64,000 nt of DNA from contig MVDH01000003.1 of assembly GCA_003056245.1 (NCBI GenBank), positions 783,957-847,956 on the forward strand, given 5' to 3'. The first letter of the stretch is position 1, and the number at the start of each line of letters is the position of its first letter. The stretch comes from Cellvibrio sp. 79. GTDB taxonomy: Bacteria; Pseudomonadota; Gammaproteobacteria; Pseudomonadales; Cellvibrionaceae. The translations under genes and the position numbers were made by a program. Shown one piece after another: positions 1 through 9,161 of the stretch. The notes beneath the pieces were generated by a model. That model ran no database searches. It was given only the letters and a program-made list of their open reading frames with translations, and was not told the origin of the DNA.

Positions 1-1
1 T

Positions 2-193
2 GTGGCGTTGTCCCATGTGCTGCTGTCCATGGGCCTTGACGAGGATGCGGTCAAAGCAACGCTCCGCGTCAGTATTGGCCAATACACCACAGAGAGCGAT
101 ATCCACCGGTTCGTCCAGGCCGTAGTAACCGGCGTGACCACTTTGTTTCGTATTAGCAAGCCAGCGAGTCAATCCTATGTCACTACCGCTTGA
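2..193 (+). CDS. Class-V aminotransferase / cysteine desulfurase-like protein, C-terminal end (5' partial)
   Basis: Only the last 63 codons lie in the window; the gene starts upstream. The visible tail contains SHVLLSMGLDEDAV and LRVSIGQYTTESDI, which match the C-terminal domain of NifS/IscS-type PLP enzymes, where the conserved Arg and the TTxxDI stretch close the small domain. The PLP lysine and catalytic cysteine lie outside the window, so desulfurase activity cannot be told from another class-V aminotransferase reaction. The stop overlaps the next start by 17 bp, so it is very probably translationally coupled to the acyl-AMP ligase and belongs to the same pathway. Confidence 0.7.
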   Translation: MALSHVLLSMGLDEDAVKATLRVSIGQYTTESDIHRFVQAVVTGVTTLFRISKPASQSYVTTA

Positions 194-1964
194 TTCCGCC
201 GGCAGCATCCTCGCGTGCCTGGAACATTACGCCGCCGCACGCGCAAACGAAAATGCTTACGTGTTCCTGACCGACGGTGAAATTCATGAGCAAGCATTAA
301 CGTACAACGAGCTGCGTTCGCGCGCCCAGGCTATGGCCGGCGAATTAACGCAACGCGGATTGCAAGATCAGGCGGTGTTGTTGTTATTTCCAGCAGGGCT
401 GGATTTTGTGATCGCATTTTTTGCGTGCTTGTATGCGGGGACTATTGCCGTTCCTGCCAACCTCGCACGCAATAGTCATCACTATGCGCGCCTGAAACAA
501 ATTATCCAGGATTCAAATACGCAGGCCGTATTAACAATCCCTGCCCTTAAAGCAGCGACAGAAAAAGGATTGACCACTGCCGGTGTTGATGTTGCACACA
601 TTGGTATTTTGTGTGAGGTCGATATTGTCAACGCCGCCAGCCGCGCGCATTTTCAACCGGTAGCGCGTACGCATCAGCCTGCGTTTATCCAATATACGTC
701 GGGGTCAACGGGAAATCCGAAAGGCGTTATCGTGACGCACGCGCAATTGGTTGCAAACGAGCGCGCGATCCAGCGTTGTTCAAACTTGCCTGAATTTGCC
801 AACGTGGGCGGATGGTTGCCGCAATTCCATGATATGGGTTTGATAGGCACCATGCTGCAACCGGCCGCATTAGGTGGCTGTTATTACTTCATGTCGCCGT
901 TGCATTTTATCCAAAGCCCGATGCGCTGGATAAAGTTACTAAGCCGTTGCAAGGCTGTCGCTACCGCCGCGCCCAATTTTGCGTTGGATATGTGCGTTAA
1001 AGCTATGCGTAACGGTTTTGATGGCGATCTGGATTTGTCATCACTGAATACTATTTTTTGCGGCGCGGAACCGGTTAACCAAAATACCGTAAGCCAATTT
1101 AATTCCTGTTTTGAACCTTATGGATTACATCCCGATGCACTCAAGCCGTGTTATGGAATGGCGGAAACCACGCTGATTATTTCCGGGGGAATTGCAACCG
1201 GTGTTGCCAAATATCTCACCGTCAATCGCGAAGCATTAAAAACCGGCGTTGTTTCCGTTGTGACTGAACAGGACCCCGAATCGCAACACATTGTTTGTTG
1301 CGGCGCGCCGGTTGATGGCCACGTGATTAAAATTGTTAACCCCGAAACGTTTGCCGTATTGGATGAAAATGCCGTTGGCGAAATCTGGTGCGCAGGCCCC
1401 AGCATCGCGGCCGGTTATTGGAAAAACGAACGCGCAACGCTCGACACTTTCGGTGCAAAAACCGCGTGCGGGCAAGGCCCCTTTTTGCGCACCGGCGATT
1501 TGGGTTTTATTAATCGCGATGGCATTTTTGTAACAGGCCGCATCAAGGAATTAATGATTATTCGCGGTAAAAATCATTATCCGCACGATATCGAAACAAC
1601 CATCGCCGGTGTATTTGCAGAAAAAAGCATGGACGTGCAAGTCGCGGTCTTTGCAAATGATGAAGCGGCCAAAGTCCCCGGTATTGTGGCTTACGTTGAA
1701 TTGCCGCGCCGTGGCACTGCGTTGGATGCAGAAACATTCAAGCAATTCGTAAGCACTTTGCGCCAGGCGGTCAATGCTGTGCACGACGTGCAATTGAAAG
1801 ATGTTGTTGCATTCAAATTTGGCAGTATTCCACGCACCTCCAGCGGTAAAACCCAGCGGCTTGCCTGCGCGCGCTTATACACCAGCGGCGGTATTGATAC
1901 TGACGAACGTGTGTTGTTATCGACACGGCGCACAACAACCGAAACGGAAGCTGTTGCTTCCTGA
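177..1964 (+). CDS. Fatty acyl-AMP ligase (FAAL), 595 aa
   Basis: An ANL-superfamily adenylating enzyme that would activate a fatty acid with ATP and hand the acyl-adenylate to a carrier protein. The nucleotide-binding loop YTSGSTGNPKG is at about residues 173-183, and YGMAETTLIISGG is the A5 motif. The hinge/A8 stretch TGRIKELMIIRGKNHYPHDI near residue 464 has the IRGxNHYPxDIE form typical of FAALs rather than acyl-CoA ligases. The catalytic lysine of SSGKTQR is near residue 556. A free-standing acyl carrier protein follows 31 bp downstream, supporting acyl-ACP rather than acyl-CoA as product. The start overlaps the upstream gene by 17 bp. The chain length of the substrate cannot be read from sequence. 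Confidence 0.9.
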   Translation: MSLPLDSAGSILACLEHYAAARANENAYVFLTDGEIHEQALTYNELRSRAQAMAGELTQRGLQDQAVLLLFPAGLDFVIAFFACLYAGTIAVPANLARNSHHYARLKQIIQDSNTQAVLTIPALKAATEKGLTTAGVDVAHIGILCEVDIVNAASRAHFQPVARTHQPAFIQYTSGSTGNPKGVIVTHAQLVANERAIQRCSNLPEFANVGGWLPQFHDMGLIGTMLQPAALGGCYYFMSPLHFIQSPMRWIKLLSRCKAVATAAPNFALDMCVKAMRNGFDGDLDLSSLNTIFCGAEPVNQNTVSQFNSCFEPYGLHPDALKPCYGMAETTLIISGGIATGVAKYLTVNREALKTGVVSVVTEQDPESQHIVCCGAPVDGHVIKIVNPETFAVLDENAVGEIWCAGPSIAAGYWKNERATLDTFGAKTACGQGPFLRTGDLGFINRDGIFVTGRIKELMIIRGKNHYPHDIETTIAGVFAEKSMDVQVAVFANDEAAKVPGIVAYVELPRRGTALDAETFKQFVSTLRQAVNAVHDVQLKDVVAFKFGSIPRTSSGKTQRLACARLYTSGGIDTDERVLLSTRRTTTETEAVAS

Positions 1965-1995
1965 CAATCAATTTACTGACGGAAGGAAACTATTT

Positions 1996-2331
1996 ATGTC
2001 AGATGCAAATGTTTTAACGCCGATCAATAACCGTGTTCAACCCGACAGTGTTGACGGTGTTAGCCAGCGTATTTTTTTCCACCTGAAAAAACGTATCGAT
2101 GCGGATTATCCGGATTTCACCGAACCATTACGCAGCGATATGTCATTTGATTACATCGGGCTTGATTCGGTGTCGCGCGTCGAACTGGTAACAGACCTGG
2201 CCAACGATTTCGGCATAAAACTTGACCCAACGGCTGCGTACGATTTTGTCACCATCGGTTCGTTAGCGGAATTTGTCTGGTCTGAAATATCAGGTACAAC
2301 CCTGGATTTGAAAAAAGCCTTAGGGGTTTGA
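1996..2331 (+). CDS. Acyl carrier protein, 111 aa
   Basis: Phosphopantetheine-binding carrier protein. The attachment site is the serine in YIGLDSVSRVEL, the usual G-x-DS motif, followed by helices ending in FVTIGSLAEFV as in the PP-binding family. The frame is open from 1801, inside the ligase gene. The start at 1996 is preferred because it follows the ligase stop, has a GGAAGG ribosome site about 10 nt upstream, and gives a normal carrier-protein length with a short flexible N-terminus. It probably receives the acyl group from the adjacent FAAL. The next gene starts one base after its stop. Confidence 0.9.
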   Translation: MSDANVLTPINNRVQPDSVDGVSQRIFFHLKKRIDADYPDFTEPLRSDMSFDYIGLDSVSRVELVTDLANDFGIKLDPTAAYDFVTIGSLAEFVWSEISGTTLDLKKALGV

Positions 2332-2332
2332 G

Positions 2333-3424
2333 ATGCTCGATTGTCTGGTTATTGGCGGCGGGCATTGCGGGCTGCTCAGTGGATTTTTTTTGGGTGAAGA
2401 GAATCTGAATTACCTGATTGTCGATAGCGAAGAGCGCATCGGTGATGTGTGGCGCAAACGCCCGGATAATTTGCGCCTGTTTACCTCGCGCCAATTTTGC
2501 GGATTAGCGGATCTTCCATTAAGCGGTGACCCGGAGGGATACGCGTCGGGTCACGAATTTGCCGATTACCTTGCGCATTTTGCTGCGCAAAAAAATCTCA
2601 ACTTCACGGTAAAAACCCGCATTGTCGCGCTGCGCAAAGACAAGGATATTTTTGTCGCCGTTACTGACAGCGGGCATATTTATCGCGCGCGCACAGTCAT
2701 TAACGCAACCGGCTCCAATCAGCGCGCGATTATTCCCGTCGTTGCCCAACAACTGGATGACAATATTCAGCAACTGACCGGTGCGAGCTATCGCAATCCG
2801 CAACAATTGCCATCAATGGCAAAAGTATTGGTGTGCGGTGATGGCGCGAGCGGGCGGCAAATTGCGGTAGAGCTTGCCGCAAACCAATGTAATGTCAGCC
2901 TGGCCCACGGCAGGGCTCGCAAAATGGTGCCGAACCGTGTGCTCGGGCACGATTTATTCTGGTGGCTGCATCGCATCGGTGTGCTCTATGCGGATCGCAA
3001 TTCACTTATTGCAAAAATATTGCGCAAGCGCGATCCGGTACCTGTCGCCGCTACTGCCAGTAATTCTGCCTTGGTTCAACGTGGTATTACCCTGAGGGCG
3101 CGTGCGATTTCCGCGCAAGGGAATGTTATTCAATTTGAGGACGGTGCGTCGGCCAGTTTTGATGCAGTTATCTGGTGTGCCGGTTACGACGAAACTATTG
3201 ATTGGTTGCATTTTTCCGAGTTGGGTAACGCCAAAGAACTTGCCAGCGGCAAAGGTAAAACGCCGGTGAAAGGATTGTTTGTCGTGGGGCGAAAATGGCT
3301 CAGCTGCCGCGCTTCGGAATTGGTACTGGGAGCAGAACGCGATGTCCTTCAGGCGGTGCGTTATGTATTGCAGGAATGCGCTGCTCCACTCGTGTCTGTA
3401 CAAGAAGGATATCAACCGTTATGA
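2333..3424 (+). CDS. FAD/NAD(P)-dependent oxidoreductase, flavin-monooxygenase-like, 363 aa
   Basis: A two-dinucleotide-binding-domain flavoprotein. The N-terminal Rossmann motif is VIGGGHCG at residues 6-13, and a second GxGxxG-like site, VCGDGASGRQIAVELA, near residue 166 would bind NAD(P)H. The VWCAGY-like element (VIWCAGYDETIDW) late in the protein is typical of FMO/TrkA-like monooxygenases. It could hydroxylate or oxidise the carrier-bound acyl intermediate, but the substrate is inference from position only. The gene begins one base after the ACP stop and overlaps the exporter start by ATGA (3421-3424), which argues strongly for one transcript. Confidence 0.8.
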   Translation: MLDCLVIGGGHCGLLSGFFLGEENLNYLIVDSEERIGDVWRKRPDNLRLFTSRQFCGLADLPLSGDPEGYASGHEFADYLAHFAAQKNLNFTVKTRIVALRKDKDIFVAVTDSGHIYRARTVINATGSNQRAIIPVVAQQLDDNIQQLTGASYRNPQQLPSMAKVLVCGDGASGRQIAVELAANQCNVSLAHGRARKMVPNRVLGHDLFWWLHRIGVLYADRNSLIAKILRKRDPVPVAATASNSALVQRGITLRARAISAQGNVIQFEDGASASFDAVIWCAGYDETIDWLHFSELGNAKELASGKGKTPVKGLFVVGRKWLSCRASELVLGAERDVLQAVRYVLQECAAPLVSVQEGYQPL

Positions 3425-6400
3425 AATTATTGATCAACAATGTCATTCGATTCCGCTGGTTGGTAATTGTCGCGGTGATTGGTTTGACGGCGTTTCTGGG
3501 TTTGCAAATTAAAAACCTCAAGATTGTTATTAATCCCAACACCATGTTGCCGCAACATCACCAGAATGTAATTGGTACCAATGTTGCCGAAGAATTATTT
3601 GGTTCAAAACATGTGGTGGTATTAGGTGTGAGTGCAACTGATGGCGGCAACGCACTCACCCAAAGTGTATTGGAAGTTGTTCAGCAATTATCGGAAAAAA
3701 TGCCGGCGATTGAGGGTGTAAAAGGCTACACCTTGATGAGCGTTACTGCCGACCGCGCAAAGTCTATTGCAGCCAACGGCGATGAATTGGTTATTGAACC
3801 GTTATTGGAAACACCCATTACTAACGAAAGTATTCAACATCTTGTCCAGCATCTCGACACCAATCCCATTTACCAAGGCACGGTAGTTTCAGAAGATCGG
3901 AAAGTCGTTTCTGTTTCATTTGCGATTAGCGCAGGCCAGGGTGGCTTTCGTCAGATTATGGATCAGGTGCAAACCGTTATTGAGCAAAATACCCGAACCG
4001 GTGTGGTCATAACCGCGAGTGGCACGCCGGTGTTTTTTGCCCAAGTGGAACGTTTTGCACAGCGTATGGGTTTGCTCTTCCCTATCGCGCTGATTTTAAT
4101 TGGTTTGATTCACTTCGAAGCATTTCGCTCTATCCAGGGTTTGGTTCTGCCCTTGGTAACAGCGGTGCTTGCGGTCGTGTGGGGGCTCGGCATTATGGGC
4201 GCTGCCAATGTTCCCATGGATGCATTCAATGCCACCACACCAATTTTGATCCTCGCGGTTGCAGCAGGTCATGCGGTACAAATTTTAAAACGTTACTACG
4301 AAGAATATGATCGATTAAGCGTTGCAAATCCGGAGCAATCCGCAACCGATATTAATCGCCAGGCAGTGGTTGAATCCTTATCCAGGGTCGCGCCCGTTAT
4401 GATTGCTGCCGGTGGCGTTGCCATCATTGGATTTTTTTCCTTGATCACGTTTGATGTTGCGACTATTCGCACCTTCGGTATTTTTACCGGCTTGGGAATA
4501 TTAAGTGCATTGTTGATCGAATTAACATTTATTCCCGCGCTGCGCAGCGTATTGCGCCCTCCCAAACGTATTATCGCAACAACGCCAACCAAGCCGCGGT
4601 TGTGGGATCGCATTGCAGATCATTTATCGGCGCTCGTACTTACTCGCTATAAAACGGTTGTAACTGGCTTTGTTCTGGTGGCGTTGATCGCCGGTTTAGG
4701 TACAGCATTTATTAATCGCGAAAATTCTACCAAAAGCTATTTTGCAGATAACGTACAAGTGCGCCATGACGATGCGTATTTGAATTCGCATTTGGCCGGC
4801 ACCAACACACTGTATGTTGTCTTTAAAGGCAAGGACAAAGATGCGATCAAGCAACCTGCAAATCTGCATTTGATTGAAGAAACGCAACGCTACCTGCAAA
4901 CCTTGCCCAATGTGGGCAAGACGGTTTCAATTGTTGATTTCATCAAGCAAATGAATCGCTCGATGAATGCAGGCCAAACAGAATTCAACCGTATTCCTGA
5001 TACAGAAGATCTGGTATCGCAATTTCTCTTTTTATATTCCATGTCGGGCGATCCGGTCGATTTTGAATCCTATGTGGATTACGACTACCAGAATGCAAAC
5101 CTGATTGTGTGGATGAAAGATGACAGCAGCAAATACGCGGAAACCATTGTGCGTAACATCCGTGAATTTGTAACACCACGATTAGTGAATACCGATATGG
5201 AAATTTTAATCGGCGGTAGTGTGCCGCAATCGTCGGCATTGAGTGAAACCCTGGTTGATGGCAAGCAGCGGAATATTTTGCAAATGATGGTAGTCGTATT
5301 TGTTGTCGGTATCCTGATTTTCCGTTCGTTCATTGCCGGGTTTTATTTAATTGTTCCGTTGGTCGTCACGGTATTAATGAATTTCGGGGTCATGGGTATT
5401 ACCGGAATTCCGCTCAATACACCCAACGCCGTAAGTTCAGCGATGGCGATTGGTATTGGTGCGGATTATGCGATTTACATGTTGTATCGCATGCGCGAAG
5501 AGTTAAAGAAGCACAATCATTTTGATCGCGCATTGGAAGAAACCATGCGCACTGCCGGCAAAGCGGTTGTTTATGTAGCGACGGCAATTGCCGGTGGTTA
5601 TTCGGTATTAATGTTATCCAAGGGTTTTTATGTGCATATCTGGTTCGGGATTTTAATTGTGATGTCGATGATTGTCAGTGCAGTGTCGGCGTTGGTATTG
5701 GTACCGGCGCTATTAAAATGGTTACCTTCCAGCTTTTTGAAAAGCACCACCACTTACGATGTAAAAAGTGTGCCGGGCACCGCTCTCGCACTCGTATTTG
5801 CCTGCGGTCTTTTTACGCTGCTCCCAACAAAAAGTTATGCGGAGCCGCTGACTGCTGAGCAGATTATGATTAACAATTACGAATCAACCCGCGTCACTGA
5901 TTCATTATCCAAAGCGACCTTTACACTGATTAGCCCTAAAGGCCAGGAGAGAGTGCGCAAAACATTTGGTGCTACCTCACTTGAAGACCAGGGCAAAACC
6001 AACAAACGTGTCATTCGCTTTTTGTCTCCCGGTGATGTGCGCAATACCAGCACCTTGCTCATAGAGCACCAGGATAAAGATGATGAAATCTGGGTGTATT
6101 TACCGGCGATGAAAAAAACACGTCGTATTTCAGCGGATAATAAAAAGAGTAGTTTTGTCGGTACCGATTTATCCTACGGCGATATCCTGGGCCACAAGCC
6201 ACAGGACTGGACCCACACCATTACGCAAACAACGGAGACTCAACTTGTTATTGAGTCCATCGCTAAAAATGAACAAGTGAGTAAGGATTCCGGTTACTCC
6301 AAACGCATTAATTGGTTGAATAAAACCAATTTCGTTGCAGAGAAAACGGATTTTTATGATCGCTCCGGTAAATTATTAAAAACGGTAGAAAATTCTGATA

Positions 6401-6567
6401 TTCGTTTAGTCGATGAAACCAACCGGAAATGGCAAGCGATGATAGTTATCGCAAAAAATCACCAGACCGGTCATTCAACGCGTGTTCAACTCGACGAATA
6501 CAAAGCCAACACCCAGGCAGTGAACGCCGATTACTTCTCAATGCGTTATCTGGAGAAGGAAGAGTAA
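3421..6567 (+). CDS. MMPL/RND-type exporter fused to a LolA-like outer-membrane lipoprotein-sorting domain, 1048 aa
   Basis: Residues about 1-780 form an RND superfamily permease of the MMPL/hydrophobe exporter kind: an N-terminal membrane helix, two large periplasmic loops, two clusters of membrane helices (HAVQILKRYYEEY in the first, GIGADYAIYMLYRMREEL in the second). From residue 781 there is a further hydrophobic stretch ending TKSYA, then a soluble domain (808-1048) with PGDVRNTSTLL, DDEIWVYLPAMKKTRRIS and SFVGTDLSYGDI. That is the pattern of the LolA-like 'outer membrane lipoprotein-sorting protein' family, normally a separate secreted protein next to such exporters. The start at 3421 overlaps the previous stop; the frame is open further upstream, but an earlier start would lie inside the oxidoreductase. 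Probable role: moving a lipid product from inner membrane towards the outer membrane. Confidence 0.85.
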   Translation: MKLLINNVIRFRWLVIVAVIGLTAFLGLQIKNLKIVINPNTMLPQHHQNVIGTNVAEELFGSKHVVVLGVSATDGGNALTQSVLEVVQQLSEKMPAIEGVKGYTLMSVTADRAKSIAANGDELVIEPLLETPITNESIQHLVQHLDTNPIYQGTVVSEDRKVVSVSFAISAGQGGFRQIMDQVQTVIEQNTRTGVVITASGTPVFFAQVERFAQRMGLLFPIALILIGLIHFEAFRSIQGLVLPLVTAVLAVVWGLGIMGAANVPMDAFNATTPILILAVAAGHAVQILKRYYEEYDRLSVANPEQSATDINRQAVVESLSRVAPVMIAAGGVAIIGFFSLITFDVATIRTFGIFTGLGILSALLIELTFIPALRSVLRPPKRIIATTPTKPRLWDRIADHLSALVLTRYKTVVTGFVLVALIAGLGTAFINRENSTKSYFADNVQVRHDDAYLNSHLAGTNTLYVVFKGKDKDAIKQPANLHLIEETQRYLQTLPNVGKTVSIVDFIKQMNRSMNAGQTEFNRIPDTEDLVSQFLFLYSMSGDPVDFESYVDYDYQNANLIVWMKDDSSKYAETIVRNIREFVTPRLVNTDMEILIGGSVPQSSALSETLVDGKQRNILQMMVVVFVVGILIFRSFIAGFYLIVPLVVTVLMNFGVMGITGIPLNTPNAVSSAMAIGIGADYAIYMLYRMREELKKHNHFDRALEETMRTAGKAVVYVATAIAGGYSVLMLSKGFYVHIWFGILIVMSMIVSAVSALVLVPALLKWLPSSFLKSTTTYDVKSVPGTALALVFACGLFTLLPTKSYAEPLTAEQIMINNYESTRVTDSLSKATFTLISPKGQERVRKTFGATSLEDQGKTNKRVIRFLSPGDVRNTSTLLIEHQDKDDEIWVYLPAMKKTRRISADNKKSSFVGTDLSYGDILGHKPQDWTHTITQTTETQLVIESIAKNEQVSKDSGYSKRINWLNKTNFVAEKTDFYDRSGKLLKTVENSDIRLVDETNRKWQAMIVIAKNHQTGHSTRVQLDEYKANTQAVNADYFSMRYLEKEE

Positions 6568-6572
6568 GATTC

Positions 6573-7772
6573 ATGAACGTTGGCTGGATCATTGCGGCAG
6601 TAGCGCCGTTGGCTACTGCTTCTGTTTTTGCACAAGATTTACCGTTTGGTGAATGCCGTTTGGGTTATTGGTCATCATCGCGCAATCTCGATCATACGCA
6701 GGACATCGCCCAGGGATTATGCTTTTCCAATTGGAAGCCCTCTGTTTCAGATTCAGTGTCGTTTGGCTTCAGTGTGCAAGGGCATATCGCAAACGAATAC
6801 GATACAACGGGCGATAAAGCGCGCTTGCGTGAAGGTTATGCTGATATTGGAAACGATCATTGGAGCCTTCGATTAGGACGCCAGATAATCGCTTGGGGCC
6901 GAGCAGACCGAATAAATCCCACTGATTATTTTTCACCGCGCGATTTCACGTTACTCGTGCCTGAAGATGATGAACAACGCCGTGGAATCGATGCGGCGCT
7001 TGCACAATATCATCTCAACGATAGTAATCGTTTGTCGTTGGTGATTGCGCGCTTTGAGCCACACAAAATGCCACAAGGTTTATTGCCCGCAGGTATTGTG
7101 CGTTCCGCGGAACCTGATGATGCGGAAGTCGCTGTTAAATACGATCACATCGGCAATCTCTTTGATTGGTCCGTTTCTTACTACGATGGTTATGATCGTT
7201 TTTCACGTTATCGATTAGCGCAATATGTTAATGATCTCCCGCGTATTTATGCAGATTATGAATCGCTAAGTACTTGGGGTTTTGATACGGCCGCAGCAGC
7301 GGGTTCCTGGACATTGCGTACTGAGCTGACGCATAGCACGCAAGAACGAACACAAACCGGTGATGAAATTTCCATTACACGGGCGATAGTTGGCGTTGAT
7401 CACGACTTTTTAGATACTGCCAATATTAATGTGCAATGGTTTTCGAATCATCGCGAACATACATCCCGCATTCCCATCGCCATTTATCAAGAAGGATTGG
7501 ATCGCTTAAATTCCGAATTTGGTTTTCATGACCAGGGAGTGACGTTGCGTTTATCCAATCGTTTTCTGAATGAGCAACTTAAAATTGAACTCGCTGCAAT
7601 TCTTGATACTCAAAACCAAAGCTATGTTATTCGCCCGCGCCTGACCTACGCGCTGAATGACCAAATAAAAATTACAGCGGGTGCAGATGCATTTTCAGGT
7701 ATTGAGCAATCTTATTTTGGTGTACGTGAAAATAATGACTTGCGTTTTATCGAGTTTACTATTGTGTACTGA
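6573..7772 (+). CDS. Predicted outer-membrane beta-barrel protein (DUF1302-like), 399 aa
   Basis: The start at 6573 lies 5 bp after the exporter stop and gives a clean signal peptide (MNVGWIIAAVAPLATASVFA, then QDLPF). The mature part is rich in alternating polar/aromatic strands, contains LRLGRQIIAWGRADRINPTDYFSPRDF and ends FIEFTIVY, an aromatic-terminated last strand as expected for a BAM substrate. The GRQxxxWGxxDxxxPxD pattern is seen in barrel proteins that accompany RND/LolA-like exporter pairs. It probably completes an envelope-spanning route with the fused exporter upstream. The frame is open upstream inside the exporter gene, but no signal peptide fits there. Confidence 0.75.
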   Translation: MNVGWIIAAVAPLATASVFAQDLPFGECRLGYWSSSRNLDHTQDIAQGLCFSNWKPSVSDSVSFGFSVQGHIANEYDTTGDKARLREGYADIGNDHWSLRLGRQIIAWGRADRINPTDYFSPRDFTLLVPEDDEQRRGIDAALAQYHLNDSNRLSLVIARFEPHKMPQGLLPAGIVRSAEPDDAEVAVKYDHIGNLFDWSVSYYDGYDRFSRYRLAQYVNDLPRIYADYESLSTWGFDTAAAAGSWTLRTELTHSTQERTQTGDEISITRAIVGVDHDFLDTANINVQWFSNHREHTSRIPIAIYQEGLDRLNSEFGFHDQGVTLRLSNRFLNEQLKIELAAILDTQNQSYVIRPRLTYALNDQIKITAGADAFSGIEQSYFGVRENNDLRFIEFTIVY

Positions 7773-7795
7773 TTGTCCAAGCGAGGTATGTTGTC

Positions 7796-8551
7796 GTGGA
7801 TTTAAATGAACTAACAAAACCAACGCCGATCCTGGATTTTAATTCTCCGAATATCGTTAAACTTATTACCGATAGGAATTGGAAAAACATACCGCAAGAA
7901 CAAGCGGCGCGGGAAATTTATGAATTTTGTCGCGACGAAATCCGTTTTGGTTACAACGCTGAAGCCGATGATATGCCCGCATCTGCGGTGTTAGATGAAG
8001 GCTTGGGTCATTGCAATACCAAATCGACATTATTTATGGCGCTGTTTCGCGCGATTGGTATTCCCTGTCGCTTGCATGGTTTTACTATCGATAAAGTGTT
8101 ACAGAAAGGTGCCATGACCGGATTCGTTTATTTGCTGGCGCCACGCGACATTATTCATACTTGGGTTGAAGCCTGGTTAAATGACCGCTGGATTACATTG
8201 GAAGGGTTAATTCTGGACAAAGATTATCTGGAAAGCATCAGGCAAGCATATCCCGGTTGTAAACATCCTTTTCTGGGTTACGCGGTAGCAACCAAAAATT
8301 TACAAAACCCACAAGAGGCCTGGACTGGTGGTGATACATTTATTCAAAGCGAAGGTATCACCCGTGAATTAGGTATCTACAATTCGCCCGATGAATTTTA
8401 TAAACACCATAAAACCAATTTAACAGGGCTGCGTAAAATTTTATTCCAGTGGTTTTTATATAAACCACTTAATCAACACATCGCTAAATTACGCCAGAGG
8501 CAAGTGCCACGCAACGAACATGAATGTTCCCCACCTGCAAAACGAAGCTGA
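7796..8551 (+). CDS. Transglutaminase-like cysteine protease-fold protein, 251 aa
   Basis: GTG start at 7796 with a GCGAGG-type ribosome site about 10 nt upstream. The sequence has a transglutaminase-like core: Cys73 in GHCNTKSTLFMALFRAIGIP, His121 in IIHTWVEAW, and an acidic residue in WITLEGLILDKDY (Glu136 or the Asp after it). No signal peptide or membrane helix is visible, so it is probably cytoplasmic. In a pathway with an acyl-ACP it could act as an acyl or amide transferase or hydrolase; this is inference from position. It is the last gene of the operon: 23 bp separate it from the barrel gene, and a hairpin terminator overlaps its stop. Confidence 0.75.
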   Translation: MDLNELTKPTPILDFNSPNIVKLITDRNWKNIPQEQAAREIYEFCRDEIRFGYNAEADDMPASAVLDEGLGHCNTKSTLFMALFRAIGIPCRLHGFTIDKVLQKGAMTGFVYLLAPRDIIHTWVEAWLNDRWITLEGLILDKDYLESIRQAYPGCKHPFLGYAVATKNLQNPQEAWTGGDTFIQSEGITRELGIYNSPDEFYKHHKTNLTGLRKILFQWFLYKPLNQHIAKLRQRQVPRNEHECSPPAKRS

Positions 8552-8580
8552 TAAATACACCTGGGATCAGCTTTATTTTT
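8545..8580 (+). terminator. Probable intrinsic terminator of the acyl-AMP ligase operon
   Basis: AAGCTGAT (8545-8552) and ATCAGCTT (8566-8573) form a perfect 8-bp stem with a 13-nt loop, followed by TATTTTT. It overlaps the stop codon of the transglutaminase-like gene. The following ATTGCT triplicate (8581-8598) runs into the end of the convergent MerR gene. Confidence 0.6.
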
Positions 8581-8596
8581 ATTGCTATTGCTATTG

Positions 8597-8926
8597 CTAG
8601 GTAGGAACAATCTGGTTAATTAAATCCTTTAATATTTTCAGCTCGGCAATTTTTTCATTTATTTGTGAAAGGATAATTGCAATATTTTCTGAAGAGCTAT
8701 CTTTTTTCTGATCAAATACATGCAGCAGCTCCCGGATATCTTCCAATGAAAACCCCAGGCTGCGCGCTTTTAAAATAAGCGCCAGTTGTTGTATATGGTT
8801 ATTCACATAACGCGGGCGCCCGGCATCAATAAACGCCGGTTCATCCAAAAGCCCCAAACGCTCGTAATAACGTACAGCAGCTGCTTTACAACCCGCCTTG
8901 CGCGCGAGCTCACCCGTGTTATACAT
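8597..8926 (-). CDS. MerR-family transcriptional regulator, 109 aa
   Basis: N-terminal MerR winged helix: MYNTGELARKAGCKAAAVRY followed by YERLGLLDEP and RPRYVNNH, then KARSLGFSLEDIRELL and a C-terminal dimerisation coil. A TTG two codons upstream is possible, but the ATG at 8926 has AAGGA six bases ahead and is preferred. Past the DNA-binding domain there is no cysteine pair of the kind used for metal sensing, so the inducer is unknown. It is convergent with the ligase operon and has its own upstream spacer (8927-9161), in which no clear promoter was recognised. Confidence 0.85.
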   Translation of the reverse strand: MYNTGELARKAGCKAAAVRYYERLGLLDEPAFIDAGRPRYVNNHIQQLALILKARSLGFSLEDIRELLHVFDQKKDSSSENIAIILSQINEKIAELKILKDLINQIVPT

Positions 8927-9161
8927 AAGCAATCCTTTTTAATGGGTATCTTGTGTAAGAAAAATGATTGTAAAACCGGGCAATTATTTACGTTATAAAT
9001 GATTGCTGTGAAGATGAAAAAAGTAATTGCTGTAGCTGCAAATTTCAGTTACGACAGATAATCTGGCGCTTTGATTTTTCTGAGAGCTTTAATATTAATA
9101 CTGGTATTTTTCAATATTGTGAAAATTGTTTTTTTTAGTGTGGGATAGATCAATGATCGGC

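Noticed and set aside
1801-1995. N-terminal extension of the acyl carrier protein
   Set aside because: It lies inside the ligase gene in another frame; a good ribosome site and normal ACP length support the start at 1996.
8581-8598. ATTGCT repeated three times
   Set aside because: Only 18 bp, between convergent genes and overlapping the MerR stop; too short to argue for a function.
8597-8926. Metal-sensing MerR (ZntR/CueR type)
   Set aside because: The cysteine residues of the metal-binding loop are missing, and no metal gene is adjacent.
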